Assembly (NCBI GenBank): GCA_963675235.2
Contig: CAXXFU010000004.1
Span: 372,001-436,000, forward strand
Length of the DNA stretch: 64,000 nucleotides
Source: JAHJQZ01 sp963675235
GTDB lineage: Bacteria; Pseudomonadota; Alphaproteobacteria; Rhizobiales; Devosiaceae
Direction of reading: 5' to 3'
Below, piece by piece: positions 1 to 9,116 of this stretch (its first letter is position 1; each line of letters begins with the position of its first letter). A program made the position numbers and the translations under genes. The notes under the pieces are model-generated. The model made no database searches. It saw only the letters and a list, made by a program, of their open reading frames with translations, and had not been told where the DNA came from.

Positions 1-425
1 ACTCGGTCGTTCTCGGCGTCGAAGGCGATCTTGGCTGGTCCGGCCAGTCAGGCGATGCCACCTGCGCCGGCGGCGGCACCTGCAGCGCCGATTTCGACTG
101 GGTCGGATCGGCACGGGCCCGTATCGGCTACGCCATCGATCCCGTGCTGATCTATGGCACCGGCGGCATCGCCTTCGCCCGTGCCAATACCAGCGTCAGC
201 CCGATCGCAGCCGGCACCACCGGCTCGAACTCGGACACCTACCTCGGCTGGACCGTCGGCGCCGGCGTCGAAGCCGCCCTCACCGAGCAGGTCAGCGCCA
301 AGCTCGAATACGGCTATTCCGATTTCGGCTCGCGCACGGCGGCTGCGGGCACGCTCGATGCCACGGCCACCAGCACGTCGCTGACCAGCCACGCCGTCAA
401 GCTTGGCCTCAACTACCGCTTCTGA
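1..425 (+). CDS. Outer-membrane beta-barrel protein, Omp25/Omp31-like (C-terminal part)
   Basis: The gene enters from the left edge of the window, so its start and signal peptide are missing; codons are in frame from base 3. The visible 140 residues alternate polar and aromatic beta-strand segments (for example GVEGDLGWSG, RARIGYAIDPVLIYGTGG, KLEYGYSDFG) and finish in YRF, the terminal aromatic signature recognised by the BAM machinery. This pattern fits the small porin-like outer-membrane proteins of rhizobia and Brucella (Omp25/Omp31 family). A short CxxxxxC-containing extracellular loop is suggested near residues 21-27. The role is structural in the outer membrane; no specific substrate can be inferred. 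An intrinsic terminator follows 22 bases downstream. Confidence 0.85.
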   Translation, partial: SVVLGVEGDLGWSGQSGDATCAGGGTCSADFDWVGSARARIGYAIDPVLIYGTGGIAFARANTSVSPIAAGTTGSNSDTYLGWTVGAGVEAALTEQVSAKLEYGYSDFGSRTAAAGTLDATATSTSLTSHAVKLGLNYRF

Positions 426-447
426 GCCGGTTTCAGACACTGGCATT

Positions 448-480
448 AAAGGGCCGTCCATGCCGGGCGGCCCTTTCGTT
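448..480 (+). terminator. Intrinsic terminator of the porin gene
   Basis: A GC-rich hairpin with arms AAAGGGCCG and CGGCCCTTT (each followed or preceded by a CC/GG extension) lies directly after the porin stop and ends in a short T tract. The symmetrical A and T ends make it able to work in both directions. Confidence 0.8.
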
Positions 481-609
481 GTCTCTGGCCACCTCTACTG
501 CCCGAACCGGCTACCACGCGTCACGCGCGCGGGCGTTTTGCCCTCTTGCCCACACCCTTGAACCGACGCAAGCTCTTGCCGGCTCATCACGGCCTGGGGG
601 AGACATTTC

Positions 610-1116
610 ATGCACAAGCTTGCTATCGCCCTGTCGCTGGCAGGACTGGCGGCACTAGCATCCGCCACCGGCGCACTGGCTCAATCCATGCCCGGACAGC
701 TGGCGCGCGAGATCATGATCAAGGCGACGCTGATGACGTTCAACGACGCCAATCTCACGAACAACTACACCGTATTCGATGCGCTCGCCTCCGAGCCCTT
801 CGCCAAGCAGTTTCCGCCGGAAAAGCTGTCGGAAGTGTTCAAGTCCTTCCGTGACCAGGACATCGACCTCGCTGCGATCACCGCCTTCAAACCGGTCGAG
901 ACTCCGGCACCAATGATCGATTCCGACGGCTTTCTGCAGATGGCGGGCTATTTCGAAACCACGCCCTCCTATGTCGCCTACGACATGAGTTTTGTCGGCG
1001 GCGAGGATGGCAGCTGGCGAATCATCGGGCTCAATGTTCACCTTGCCCCGCCGGAGGAACTGGGCATCGACACCGGCAATACCGACACCGCCGAGGAGCC
1101 GGTCGTCGGCGAATAG
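610..1116 (+). CDS. Secreted or periplasmic protein of unknown function
   Basis: 168 residues. The N-terminus is a clear Sec signal peptide (Lys3, hydrophobic core of about residues 4-20, AxA-type site near GALAQS, residues 22-26). The mature part is acidic, with a DUF-like alpha/beta look (FNDANLTNNY, then DGSWRIIGLNV near residue 138, reminiscent of the final strands of NTF2/SnoaL-like folds) and an acidic Asp/Glu tail. A purine-rich GGGGGAG lies about 8 bases before the ATG. It stands alone between a terminator and the CAP-domain gene. I do not recognise the family; an NTF2-like fold is only a guess from the GGxDGSWRI pattern. Confidence 0.7.
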   Translation: MHKLAIALSLAGLAALASATGALAQSMPGQLAREIMIKATLMTFNDANLTNNYTVFDALASEPFAKQFPPEKLSEVFKSFRDQDIDLAAITAFKPVETPAPMIDSDGFLQMAGYFETTPSYVAYDMSFVGGEDGSWRIIGLNVHLAPPEELGIDTGNTDTAEEPVVGE

Positions 1117-1239
1117 TTTTGCGGCACGGCGCGGCGCCTGTTATCGGATGGTATGGAGCCAGCGGGACCGGCTGGTCGGCCTGGCGATGATGGAGACGCT
1201 GCCGTTGATCATTTCGGACGAATGCCGGGCGGTGTCGGC

Positions 1240-1740
1240 ATGATGGACCGCCGGAAATTCATTGTCGCCAGTCTCAGCGCCGCCGGTCTGGCCGGCTGTT
1301 CGAGCTTCGTGCCCGAGGGTGCCACGGCACCGCCCGCCGTCACACGCGAGCTGGTCCTGGCCAAGATCAACGAGGTTCGCGCCGCCAATTACGTCAAGCC
1401 GCTGCATTACGACAGGCGCCTTGAAGCGGCGGCGCGCCGTCAGGCCGAGCTGATGGCGGAATACGACAAGATCGCCCACGAACTCGGCCCGAGTCTCAGG
1501 GAGCGGGTCAGCGCCGCCGGCTATCATGAGGCGGTGGGCGAAAATCTTGCTGGCGGCCAGAAAACGCTTGAAGCTGCCATCGCCGGCTGGCTCAAGTCGC
1601 CGAGCCACCGCCGCACCATGCTTCATCCCTATTTCACCGAGTTCGGCTACGCCGTCATCACTCGCCCGAACAGCAAGTGGAAGATCTACTGGGCCACGGT
1701 CTATGGCGGCGAGACGGACAGGTTTCTGGCCGTGAGCTAG
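1240..1740 (+). CDS. CAP-domain (SCP/PR1-like) lipoprotein, Tat-type signal
   Basis: Starts at one of two adjacent ATGs (1240 or 1243). From the second ATG, the leader DRRKFIVASLSAAGLAGC carries a twin-arginine pair (Arg3-Arg4) and a lipobox LAGC with the acceptor Cys19, so it looks like a Tat-exported lipoprotein. The remainder is a CAP domain: the helix NEVRAANYVKPLHYDRRLEA, the HE motif in KIAHELGPS, GENLAGG, and the GWLKSPSHRRTMLHPYFTEF segment with its SPSHR signature. About 165 residues, normal for bacterial single-domain CAP proteins. The molecular role of bacterial CAP proteins is poorly defined. The gene ends only 15 bp from the convergent glpK stop. Confidence 0.88.
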   Translation: MMDRRKFIVASLSAAGLAGCSSFVPEGATAPPAVTRELVLAKINEVRAANYVKPLHYDRRLEAAARRQAELMAEYDKIAHELGPSLRERVSAAGYHEAVGENLAGGQKTLEAAIAGWLKSPSHRRTMLHPYFTEFGYAVITRPNSKWKIYWATVYGGETDRFLAVS

Positions 1741-1755
1741 AGAAAATCTGAGACT

Positions 1756-3243
1756 TCAGCTCCGCGTCCGCTTCACCGCCTTGCGCCAGCCCTTGAGCTT
1801 TTTCTTGCGAGTCTTCTTGTCCATTTCCGGCCTGAACTGGCGCTCGACGGCCCATTGCGCCGCAAAGGCATCGCGGTCGGACCAGACCCCGACATGGTGA
1901 CCGGCCAGCCAGGCGGCACCGAGCGCCGTCGTCTCCAGCACCTGGGGCCGGTCGACCGGCGCGTTGAGAATATCGGCCAGGAATTGCATGGCCCAGTCGG
2001 AGGCGACCATGCCGCCATCGACCCTGAGCACCGTGTCTGTATCCGACGCCTTCCAGTCCTTGCGCATGGCGTCGAGCAGGTCGGCGGTCTGGTAGGCCAC
2101 CGCTTCAAGCGCGGCGCGCGCCAGTTCCTTCGGGCCAGTATTGCGCGTCATGCCGAACAGTGCCCCGCGCGCTTCGGCGTCCCACCACGGCGCGCCCAGG
2201 CCGACGAAGGCCGGCACCAGGTAAACCGCCTGGTTCGGATCGGCCTCCGCTGCCATCTGGCCGGTCTCGCTGGCAGAGGCGATGACCTTGAGCCCGTCCC
2301 TCAGCCATTGCACTGCGGCGCCGGCAACAAAGATTGAGCCCTCAAGGGCGTAGATCGTCTCGCCGTCGAGCCGATAGGCGATGGTCGTTAGCAGCCTGTT
2401 CTTCGAACGCACCATGTCGCGGCCTGTGTTGATCAGGGCGAAACAGCCGGTGCCATAGGTCGATTTCATCATGCCGGGCTCGAAACAGGCCTGGCCGATC
2501 GTCGCCGCCTGCTGGTCGCCGGCAACACCTCTGATCGGCAGCGGCGCACCGAAAAACTCCGGTGAAGTCTCGCCGAAATCGTCGGCGCAATCCTTGACCT
2601 CAGGCAGAAGCGCCCGCGGCACGCCAAGCAGGTCGAGCAAATGCTCGTCCCAGTCGCCGGTCTCGATGTTGTACATCAAGGTGCGCGAGGCATTGGTGGC
2701 GTCGGTGGCGTGCACCTTGCCGCCGGTCAGCTTCCAGATCAGGAAGGTATCGACAGTACCGAAGGCCAGTTCGCCGCGCTCGGCCTTCTCACGGGCGCCG
2801 GGAACGTTGTCGAGCAGCCACCGGACCTTGGTGCCGGAGAAATAGGGATCGAGCAGCAGGCCCGAACGCTTGGTGAAGGTCTTCTCGTGGCCCTGTCTCT
2901 TCAGCGTCTCGCAGAAATCCGCCGTGCGCCTGTCCTGCCAGACGATTGCGCGGGAGATCGGTTCGCCTGTTGCCCGGTCCCAGATCAGCACAGTCTCGCG
3001 CTGGTTGGTGATGCCGATCGCGGCAATGTCAGTGACCGGGATCGCCGCTTTTGACAAGGCCATCCGGCAGGCCGAGATCACCGTTTGCCAGATGTCCTCG
3101 GGCTCGTGCTCGACCCAACCCGATTGCGGGAAATGCTGGGTGAACTCCTCCTGCCCCATGCCGACGATGGACCCGCGCTTGTTGAACACGATGGCCCGAC
3201 TCGACGTCGTCCCCTGGTCGATTGCCAGCACAAAATCGCTCAT
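1756..3243 (-). CDS. glpK: Glycerol kinase
   Basis: Phosphorylates glycerol to sn-glycerol 3-phosphate with ATP in the cytoplasm. 495 residues, the usual length. FGGY-kinase features: the N-terminal phosphate loop DQGTTSSRAIVF (residues 9-20), WQDRRT near residue 100 and the GALFGMTRNTGPKELARAALE helix in the C-terminal domain. The start is the ATG at 3243 because it gives the canonical MSDFVLAIDQGTT opening and follows a GGGGA ribosome-binding site; the frame stays open upstream but that part has no family likeness. It lies 37 bp downstream of glpD, so the two probably form one operon for aerobic glycerol use. No glpF facilitator or glpR repressor is next to them. Confidence 0.97.
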   Translation of the reverse strand: MSDFVLAIDQGTTSSRAIVFNKRGSIVGMGQEEFTQHFPQSGWVEHEPEDIWQTVISACRMALSKAAIPVTDIAAIGITNQRETVLIWDRATGEPISRAIVWQDRRTADFCETLKRQGHEKTFTKRSGLLLDPYFSGTKVRWLLDNVPGAREKAERGELAFGTVDTFLIWKLTGGKVHATDATNASRTLMYNIETGDWDEHLLDLLGVPRALLPEVKDCADDFGETSPEFFGAPLPIRGVAGDQQAATIGQACFEPGMMKSTYGTGCFALINTGRDMVRSKNRLLTTIAYRLDGETIYALEGSIFVAGAAVQWLRDGLKVIASASETGQMAAEADPNQAVYLVPAFVGLGAPWWDAEARGALFGMTRNTGPKELARAALEAVAYQTADLLDAMRKDWKASDTDTVLRVDGGMVASDWAMQFLADILNAPVDRPQVLETTALGAAWLAGHHVGVWSDRDAFAAQWAVERQFRPEMDKKTRKKKLKGWRKAVKRTRS

Positions 3244-3280
3244 CTCGTCCCCTCCCCGCGCCTTGGCGCAACGTCCTGTC

Positions 3281-4789
3281 CTAGTTTGCCTTGCGCCTGC
3301 CGTCGAGATAGCGGGAGAGTGCCTTGATGTCGCGCTCACCGAGCTTGAGGCCAAGCTTGCTGCGCCGCCAGATGATGTCGTCGAGCGTCCTCGCCCACTC
3401 CTTCGCGATCAGATACTCGACCTCGCGTTCGGTCAGGCCGGCACCGAAATCCTCGCCAAGGTCGGCGGGCGTTTCCGCTACGCCCAGAACGCTCGACGCC
3501 TGTGTGCCATAGGCCCGCACCAGCCGTTCCGCCGTTTCGCGCGGCAAAAAGGCATAGGCGGCACGCAGTTTGTCGACTTCGGCATTGAACCCATCGACAG
3601 CAAAATCGCCGCCCGGCAGGGTCGCCCCGGCCGTCCACGGCTTGGTCGAACGCCCAAGTGCGGCATCGACCTTTTGCACCACTTCCTCGGACAGGCGCCG
3701 ATAGGTGGTCAGCTTGCCGCCATAGATGTTGAGCAGCGGCGGTTCGCCGGGCTTGGTCTCGATCTTGAGAACATAGTCGCGCGTCGCTTCCTGGGCGGTG
3801 GAGGCGCTGTCGTCGTAGAGCGGCCGCACGCCGGAATAGGCCCAGACAACCTGGTCGCGCGTCACCGGCACGTCGAAATATTCGTTCGCGCCATCTAGAA
3901 GATAGGAAATCTCGTCGGAATTGACGGCAACTTCGCTCGGGTCGCCTTCATAGTCGAGGTCGGTGGTGCCGATCAGGGTGAAATCGCCCTGATAGGGTAT
4001 GGCGAAGAAGATTCGCCCGTCCGAATTCTGGAAGAAGTAGCTACGTTCGTGCTCGAACAGGCGATTGACGACGATATGGCTGCCCTTGACCAGCCGAACC
4101 CGTCGCGGCACTTCCGGCCCGGAGATGTGGGAGGTCATCTTGTCGACCCAGGGCCCGGCGGCATTGATGAGCATGCGGGCGGAGATCTCGCTGGTCTTGC
4201 CGGTTTCGACATCCTTGACGCGGATCTGCCAGTGATCACCCTCGCGCCGGGCCGAAACGACCTCGGTTCGGGTCATGATCTCGGCGCCCCGGTCGGCAGC
4301 GTCGCGGGCATTGAGCACAACAAGCCGGGAATCGTCGACGGCGCAGTCGGAGAACTCGAAGGCGAGACCGAACTCCGGCTTGAGCACCTTGCCGGCCTCG
4401 TCTCGCCTTAGGTTGAGCGTCCGGGTCGGCGGCAGGCGCTTTCGCCCGCCAATATAGTCGTAGATCGCCAGGCCGGTGCGAAGAACGAAGGCCGGACGCA
4501 AGCCCTTGTGATGGGGCAGCACCAGCCGCAGTGGTCTGACCAGATGCGGCGCCATCTCCCACAGCACCTCGCGCTCGCCAAGGGCCTCGCGCACCAGCCG
4601 GAAGGCGTAGTATTCGAGATAGCGCAATCCGCCGTGGATGAGCTTGGTCGCCGCCGAGGACGTTCCCGAGGCCAGGTCGTCCATCTCCGCCAGGCAGACC
4701 GAATAGCCCCGTCCGACGGCATCGCGGGCAATTCCGCAGCCATTAACGCCACCGCCGATAACGAAAAGATCAAAAACACGATCCGGCAT
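3281..4789 (-). CDS. glpD: Aerobic glycerol-3-phosphate dehydrogenase
   Basis: FAD-dependent, membrane-associated enzyme that oxidises glycerol 3-phosphate to dihydroxyacetone phosphate and passes electrons to quinone. 502 residues, full length. The dinucleotide-binding loop VIGGGVNGCGIARD is at residues 10-23; the family patterns SSAATKLIHGGLRYLEY (residues 44-60) and NIYGGKLTTYRRLSE in the C-terminal half are present. The ATG follows a strong AAGGAGG. It is the promoter-proximal gene of glpD-glpK. A TATAAA-like box on the minus strand (4886-4891) in the 166-bp divergent gap towards the AEC carrier may be part of its promoter, but no convincing matching -35 was found. Confidence 0.97.
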   Translation of the reverse strand: MPDRVFDLFVIGGGVNGCGIARDAVGRGYSVCLAEMDDLASGTSSAATKLIHGGLRYLEYYAFRLVREALGEREVLWEMAPHLVRPLRLVLPHHKGLRPAFVLRTGLAIYDYIGGRKRLPPTRTLNLRRDEAGKVLKPEFGLAFEFSDCAVDDSRLVVLNARDAADRGAEIMTRTEVVSARREGDHWQIRVKDVETGKTSEISARMLINAAGPWVDKMTSHISGPEVPRRVRLVKGSHIVVNRLFEHERSYFFQNSDGRIFFAIPYQGDFTLIGTTDLDYEGDPSEVAVNSDEISYLLDGANEYFDVPVTRDQVVWAYSGVRPLYDDSASTAQEATRDYVLKIETKPGEPPLLNIYGGKLTTYRRLSEEVVQKVDAALGRSTKPWTAGATLPGGDFAVDGFNAEVDKLRAAYAFLPRETAERLVRAYGTQASSVLGVAETPADLGEDFGAGLTEREVEYLIAKEWARTLDDIIWRRSKLGLKLGERDIKALSRYLDGRRKAN

Positions 4790-4955
4790 GCCTAACCTCC
4801 TTGGCCATTGCTTTTGCTGCTGCCTGGCCGGGGCGCGAAACTAGTCGCTTCACCGCCGCCGCGGCAAGCCGGTCGCGGGGTCTTTTTTATACAGCAAAGT
4901 TGACCCAAAACCACATTTCTGCACTTGTGGGGCATCCTCGAAACAAAACGCCTTC

Positions 4956-5891
4956 ATGCTCAGCGTTCTCGTCATCGTCTCGCCGGTTTTCGCCCTTGTC
5001 GCCACGGGCTATCTCGCCGTGCGTTTCCGCGCCTTTCCGCAGGCCGGCGTCAGCGGGCTGATTGTCTTCGTCAACAACTTCGCCGTACCGTGCCTGCTGT
5101 TCCGGGCCATGCTGGATATCGATTTCGCCGCCGTTTTCAACCCGGCGATGATCTCGGGCTACTACATAAGCGCCGTGGCCACCCTGGCCTTCAGCATCGT
5201 CCTGGCCCAACTGGTGTTCCGCAACCGGCCGGGCGAGGCAGTGGTATCCGGATTTGCCGCGGTCTTTTCCAACACCGTGCTGCTCGGACTGCCGATCGTG
5301 CAACGCGCTTATGGCGAGGACGTGCTGCCGATCATGTATTCGATCATCGGCTTCCACGTCCCGATCCTGATGACGATTTCCCTGATCACCATGGAGATCA
5401 TGCGGCGCGACGGCGTCGGTGCGGGCAAGGTCGCGGTCACCGCGGTTCGCCGTGTCGCCACCAATCCGCTGCTGATCGGTATCGCCCTTGGCCTTGTCGG
5501 CAACCTCGTCGGCCTGAAACTGATCGAGCCGGCCGACGCGTTCACCCGCATGATGGCGCAGGCGGTGCTGCCGGCGGCGCTGTTCGGCCTCGGCGGCGCC
5601 CTTAACCAGTACCGCATCCGCGAGAACTGGCTGCTTTCGGCGACGATGAGCGCCGTCAAGCTTCTCGGCCTGCCGGCGCTTGTCTATGTGCTGGTGTTCG
5701 TTGTCCTGCAGGTCGAACCGGCGATTGCCCGGATCGCCGTGATCACTGCGGCCATGCCGTCCGGCATCAACGCCTATGTCTTTGCCACGAGCTACAACCG
5801 CTCGGTGGATGTAGCGGCAAATGCCATCCTCATCACCACGGCATTGTCGGTCGTGACGGTCTCGTTCTGGCTTTATGTGCTGCAGATCTGA
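4956..5891 (+). CDS. AEC-family (auxin efflux carrier) transporter
   Basis: 311 residues with about ten hydrophobic helices, inner membrane. The arrangement of two repeats of five helices with the central NxxxLxLP-like segment (SNTVLLGLPIVQRAYG, residues about 106-121) and a second crossover near AVITAAMPSGINAYVFA (residues about 269-285) is that of the AEC family, secondary transporters that in bacteria have been linked to malate, malonate or other anions. The substrate cannot be told from sequence. Transcribed divergently from glpD. The stop codon overlaps a hairpin shared with the convergent ptsN. Confidence 0.9.
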   Translation: MLSVLVIVSPVFALVATGYLAVRFRAFPQAGVSGLIVFVNNFAVPCLLFRAMLDIDFAAVFNPAMISGYYISAVATLAFSIVLAQLVFRNRPGEAVVSGFAAVFSNTVLLGLPIVQRAYGEDVLPIMYSIIGFHVPILMTISLITMEIMRRDGVGAGKVAVTAVRRVATNPLLIGIALGLVGNLVGLKLIEPADAFTRMMAQAVLPAALFGLGGALNQYRIRENWLLSATMSAVKLLGLPALVYVLVFVVLQVEPAIARIAVITAAMPSGINAYVFATSYNRSVDVAANAILITTALSVVTVSFWLYVLQI

Positions 5892-5910
5892 TCCGGCGAA
5901 CGGCCGGATC
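5890..5910. terminator. Hairpin between convergent AEC carrier and ptsN
   Basis: A perfect 8-bp stem, GATCCGGC / GCCGGATC with a 5-base loop, overlaps the AEC stop codon and sits 9 bases before the ptsN end. No T tract follows on either strand, so this is a possible rather than certain terminator. Confidence 0.45.
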
Positions 5911-5918
5911 GCTACCAG

Positions 5919-6386
5919 TCAGGCGGCGTTGTGCGCCTCGATGGGCGTAGTCAGGATTTCGTACAGCTTGGCGGCATCACGAGTGCCGCGCAGTTCCTCG
6001 ACGACGCGGTCCTCGCGCAGCACGCGCGCCACGCGCGACAGCGCCTTGAGGTGGTCGGCCCCCGAGCCCATCGGCGCCAGCAGCATGACGGCGAGATCGA
6101 TCGGCTGGTCGTCAACCGCATCGAAATCGATCGGGCGGTCGAGACGGGCGAATACGGCGGTCACGCCGGTCAGGCCGGCAATCTTTCCGTGCGGAATGGC
6201 AATGCCATTGCCAAGACCCGTTGAACCGAGTTGCTCACGCTCCAGAAGCGTATCGAAAATGTCTTTGGCCGAGGCGCCCGAAGGCGCCTCCGCCTGATCG
6301 GCCAGCAATTGCAGGAGCTGCCTCTTGCTCGACACGCGTGCACAAGCAATGACGGACTCCTTGGCCAGGATGTCGGACAGTTCCAT
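5919..6386 (-). CDS. ptsN: PTS IIA-like nitrogen regulatory protein PtsN (EIIA-Ntr)
   Basis: 155 residues, the usual size. It is the terminal phosphoacceptor of the PTS-Ntr relay (PtsP-NPr-PtsN), a regulatory protein that controls potassium transport, nitrogen and carbon responses rather than sugar uptake. The phosphorylated histidine lies in GNGIAIPHGK (His66), and the LLAPMGSGADHLKALSRVAR stretch is typical. Start at the ATG preceded by GAAGG. It is the last gene of the conserved rpoN-hpf-ptsN cluster, 39 bp behind hpf. The HPr that could feed it is encoded 33 kb away in this same window. Confidence 0.96.
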   Translation of the reverse strand: MELSDILAKESVIACARVSSKRQLLQLLADQAEAPSGASAKDIFDTLLEREQLGSTGLGNGIAIPHGKIAGLTGVTAVFARLDRPIDFDAVDDQPIDLAVMLLAPMGSGADHLKALSRVARVLREDRVVEELRGTRDAAKLYEILTTPIEAHNAA

Positions 6387-6425
6387 CTGAACCTTCAGTT
6401 GCTGTGAAAAGGAGGATTGATCGGC

Positions 6426-6995
6426 CTAGCCGGTTGTCAGGGCCGGATCGATCCAGCCGATATTGCCATCGGGGCGGCGGTAAATCACATTCACGCCGCC
6501 ATGTCCAGCGTGGCGAAATACCACAACCGAGGCCTGGCTGAGGTCGAGCTCCATCGCCGCCTCGTCGATACTCATGGCACGAAGGCTCTCGGTCGACTCG
6601 GCGATGATCGGCGGGCTGAAGTCTTCGGCAAGCTCGGTATCGTCGTCCGGCGCCGCCAGGACATAGGTCTGGGCATCCAGAGCCGCGGCACTGTCCTTGC
6701 GGCGATGGCTCTTGAGCTTGCGCTTGTAGCGGCGCAGGCGCTTCTCGATGTGCTCCGCCATTTCGACGAAAGCGGCAGTCGCATCGCCGGCCGCGGCTTT
6801 GGCGTGCAGAACAGCACCCGAATCCAGATGAATAACGCACTCGGCCGAAAAGCCGGCGCCCTCGCGTTCCACGGTCAGGTGACCCTCATAGCCGCCGTCG
6901 AAATATTTCGTGACGGCTGCCGCGATCGCGTCCTCGGCCTTGGTCCTGAGGGCATCGCCCACATCCATGTTCTTGCCGGTAACCTGTAGCACCAT
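6426..6995 (-). CDS. hpf: Ribosome hibernation promoting factor, long form
   Basis: Binds the 30S subunit and promotes inactive ribosome dimers in starvation. 189 residues from the chosen ATG: an N-terminal RaiA/YfiA domain (VTGKNMDVGDALRTK, KYFDGGYEGHLTVER, HIEKRLRRYKRKLKSH) and a C-terminal dimerisation domain (residues about 130-189, ending VIYRRPDGNIGWIDP), so it is the long form that dimerises 70S ribosomes by itself. The ATG at 6995 has GAGGGTGAG in front and matches the family start; an in-frame ATG at 7013, also with a GGAG, would add six residues. It lies between rpoN and ptsN as in most Alphaproteobacteria. Confidence 0.95.
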   Translation of the reverse strand: MVLQVTGKNMDVGDALRTKAEDAIAAAVTKYFDGGYEGHLTVEREGAGFSAECVIHLDSGAVLHAKAAAGDATAAFVEMAEHIEKRLRRYKRKLKSHRRKDSAAALDAQTYVLAAPDDDTELAEDFSPPIIAESTESLRAMSIDEAAMELDLSQASVVVFRHAGHGGVNVIYRRPDGNIGWIDPALTTG

Positions 6996-7442
6996 CTCAC
7001 CCTCGTGGCTCATATCTTCACTCCAGGGGCACGATCCGCTCCGACGGATTTCGGAGCTGCACCCTCCTAGCTTGCGACGGTTGCACCGATCCGATGAAAA
7101 TCGGGTATCCGTCAGGCCTGCTCTCGTCCACACGGTCAACGAAGCCTAAAGGACCGCTTCCGTCTTGCCGACTGCAGCACGCCGGCGAAGCACACGCCAT
7201 GACTTGAGTCTATCGGGCCGGATATGGCCCGGCAACGACGAAACGTGCGGGAGGGGCGCCTATAGGAGATCGAGGACTGCGGTGCAAGTGACAACCGGCG
7301 TTTTCACATGGCGACAAGCGGACTTGCGGCGCGGCGTGTGGAACACGGACTTGTCCACACGATGGAATGAAGATGACGGATTCCGGCTGCCAGTCGTCAA
7401 ATAGCGGCGAATTTGAGTCCGATCCGCGTCCGCCGACTCGTG
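6996..7442. other. rpoN-hpf intergenic region (447 bp)
   Basis: No protein or RNA gene is recognisable here. On the minus strand it should hold the end of the rpoN transcript and the hpf promoter. Two small hairpins stand out: GTGTGGA / TCCACAC at 7336-7342 and 7354-7360 (11-base loop) and CGGGCC / GGCCCG at 7214-7219 and 7226-7231. Neither is followed by a T tract. No clear sigma-54 -24/-12 site was seen. Confidence 0.5.
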
Positions 7443-8939
7443 TCAGGCAAGCTGCAGCTTCGCCCGCTTCTGCCTTCGGCGGATCACCGAGGAGGGGATG
7501 TTCATTCCCTCCCGGTACTTGGCGACCGTGCGGCGGGCGACATCTATTCCCTGTTCCTTTTTCAGGCGCTCGGCGATGGTGTCGTCGGAAAGAATCGCCG
7601 CGACATCCTCTGCATCGATCATCTGGCGGATCAGATGGCGCACCGCCGCGGAGGAATGGTCCTCCTCGCCGGTCGTTGAACCGAGTGCGGTGGTGAAGAA
7701 GTACTTCATCTCGAACAGCCCGCGCGGCGTTGCCAGATATTTATTGGCGGTGACGCGGCTGACTGTCGATTCGTGCATGTCGATCGGCTCTGCCACCATT
7801 TTTAGCGTCATCGGCCGGAGTTGGGAAATGCCATGCAGCAAAAAGGCATCCTGCTGCCGGACGATCTCGGTGGCGACCTTGAGGATCGTCTGGGCTCTCT
7901 GGTCCAGGCTCCGGGTCAGCCAGTTGGCCGTCTGCAGGCAGTCGACGAGGAACGTGCGTTCCTCGGCGCCCTGCGCCTTCTTGACCACACTCGAATAGTA
8001 GGTGCGGTTGACCAGAACCCGCGGCAGCACTTCGGAGTTGAGCTCGAGCGCCCAGCCGCCGGTCGGCCCGGGTCTGACGAAAACGTCCGGCACGATGGCC
8101 TGGATCGGCGCGCCGTCGAAGGCGCGGCCGGGTCGCGGATCGAGTTCGCGCAGTTCGGTCAGCATGTCGGCCAGATCCTCGCGATCGCAGCCGACGATGC
8201 GGATCAGCGCGGCGAGATCATGGCTGGCGACCAGGTCGAGGTGGTCGATCAGCCGCTCCATGTAGGGATCGAGCCGGTCGCGCTCCTCGAGCTGCAGCGC
8301 CAGGCATTCGGCAAGGTTGCGGGCGAAAACGCCGGTCGGCTCGCAATTCTGCACGATCTCGAGCACTTCCTCGATATGGGAGCACTGTACGCCGAGTGTT
8401 TCGGCGATGGCGTCGCAGGAACTGGCGAGATAGCCGTTGTCGTCGAGATTCTCGATGAGATGGGTGGCGATCAGCCTGTCGGCAGGCTCGCGGAGCAGAT
8501 AGGTGATCTGCTCGTGCAGGTGATCGGCGAGGCTGACGCTTGAAGCGACATAGGCGTCGATATCGGGCTGTTCGCCCGCCGGACCGCCTTCGGACAGCAT
8601 GCGGCCGGTATGGGTCGACGGCTCGGAGCCTATCTGTTCGGGAAAGATGTCAGAAGCTTCCGAATCGAGCGCCGCGGCCATCGATTCGGCTGTGCCTATC
8701 GACTCACCCTGCTCGTAGACGTCCATGTCCTCGCGCTGGGCGGTTTCGGGTTCGACCTCGGGCAGCTCGCTGTCACTCGATTCATCGCGCTCGAGCAGCG
8801 GGTTGCGCTCAAGCTCGGCCTCGACGAAGGCGTTGAGTTCGAGATGGCTCAACTGCAGCAGACGGATCGACTGCATCAATTGCGGCGTCAGCGACAGGGT
8901 CTGCGACTGCCGGTATTCGAGGCGCGGCCCAAGTGCCAT
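7443..8939 (-). CDS. rpoN: RNA polymerase sigma-54 factor
   Basis: Directs RNA polymerase to -24/-12 promoters and needs bacterial enhancer-binding proteins for opening. 498 residues. Order of domains: the glutamine/leucine-rich activator-interacting region I (residues about 9-50, LEYRQSQTLSLTPQLMQSIR), an acidic region II (about 50-120), the core-binding domain (about 120-320) and the DNA-binding domain ending with the RpoN box ARRTVAKYRE and the IPSSVIRRRQKR tail. It heads rpoN-hpf-ptsN and stands downstream of lptB, 177 bp away, so it probably has its own promoter. Confidence 0.97.
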   Translation of the reverse strand: MALGPRLEYRQSQTLSLTPQLMQSIRLLQLSHLELNAFVEAELERNPLLERDESSDSELPEVEPETAQREDMDVYEQGESIGTAESMAAALDSEASDIFPEQIGSEPSTHTGRMLSEGGPAGEQPDIDAYVASSVSLADHLHEQITYLLREPADRLIATHLIENLDDNGYLASSCDAIAETLGVQCSHIEEVLEIVQNCEPTGVFARNLAECLALQLEERDRLDPYMERLIDHLDLVASHDLAALIRIVGCDREDLADMLTELRELDPRPGRAFDGAPIQAIVPDVFVRPGPTGGWALELNSEVLPRVLVNRTYYSSVVKKAQGAEERTFLVDCLQTANWLTRSLDQRAQTILKVATEIVRQQDAFLLHGISQLRPMTLKMVAEPIDMHESTVSRVTANKYLATPRGLFEMKYFFTTALGSTTGEEDHSSAAVRHLIRQMIDAEDVAAILSDDTIAERLKKEQGIDVARRTVAKYREGMNIPSSVIRRRQKRAKLQLA

Positions 8940-9116
8940 ACTTTACACTCATACGATCCGGCTCTGGCCGGGTTGATCAGGATACCCGGATCATTGCAGC
9001 AATTGGTCCGACAAACAAGTTCCGTGCCAATCTCTTGATTAATCGCTTCCATACCGATCCGGCGGCAGACAGTACGACGCTGCTGCCCGGTGTCATGACC
9101 GCGTGATGCTGCAATC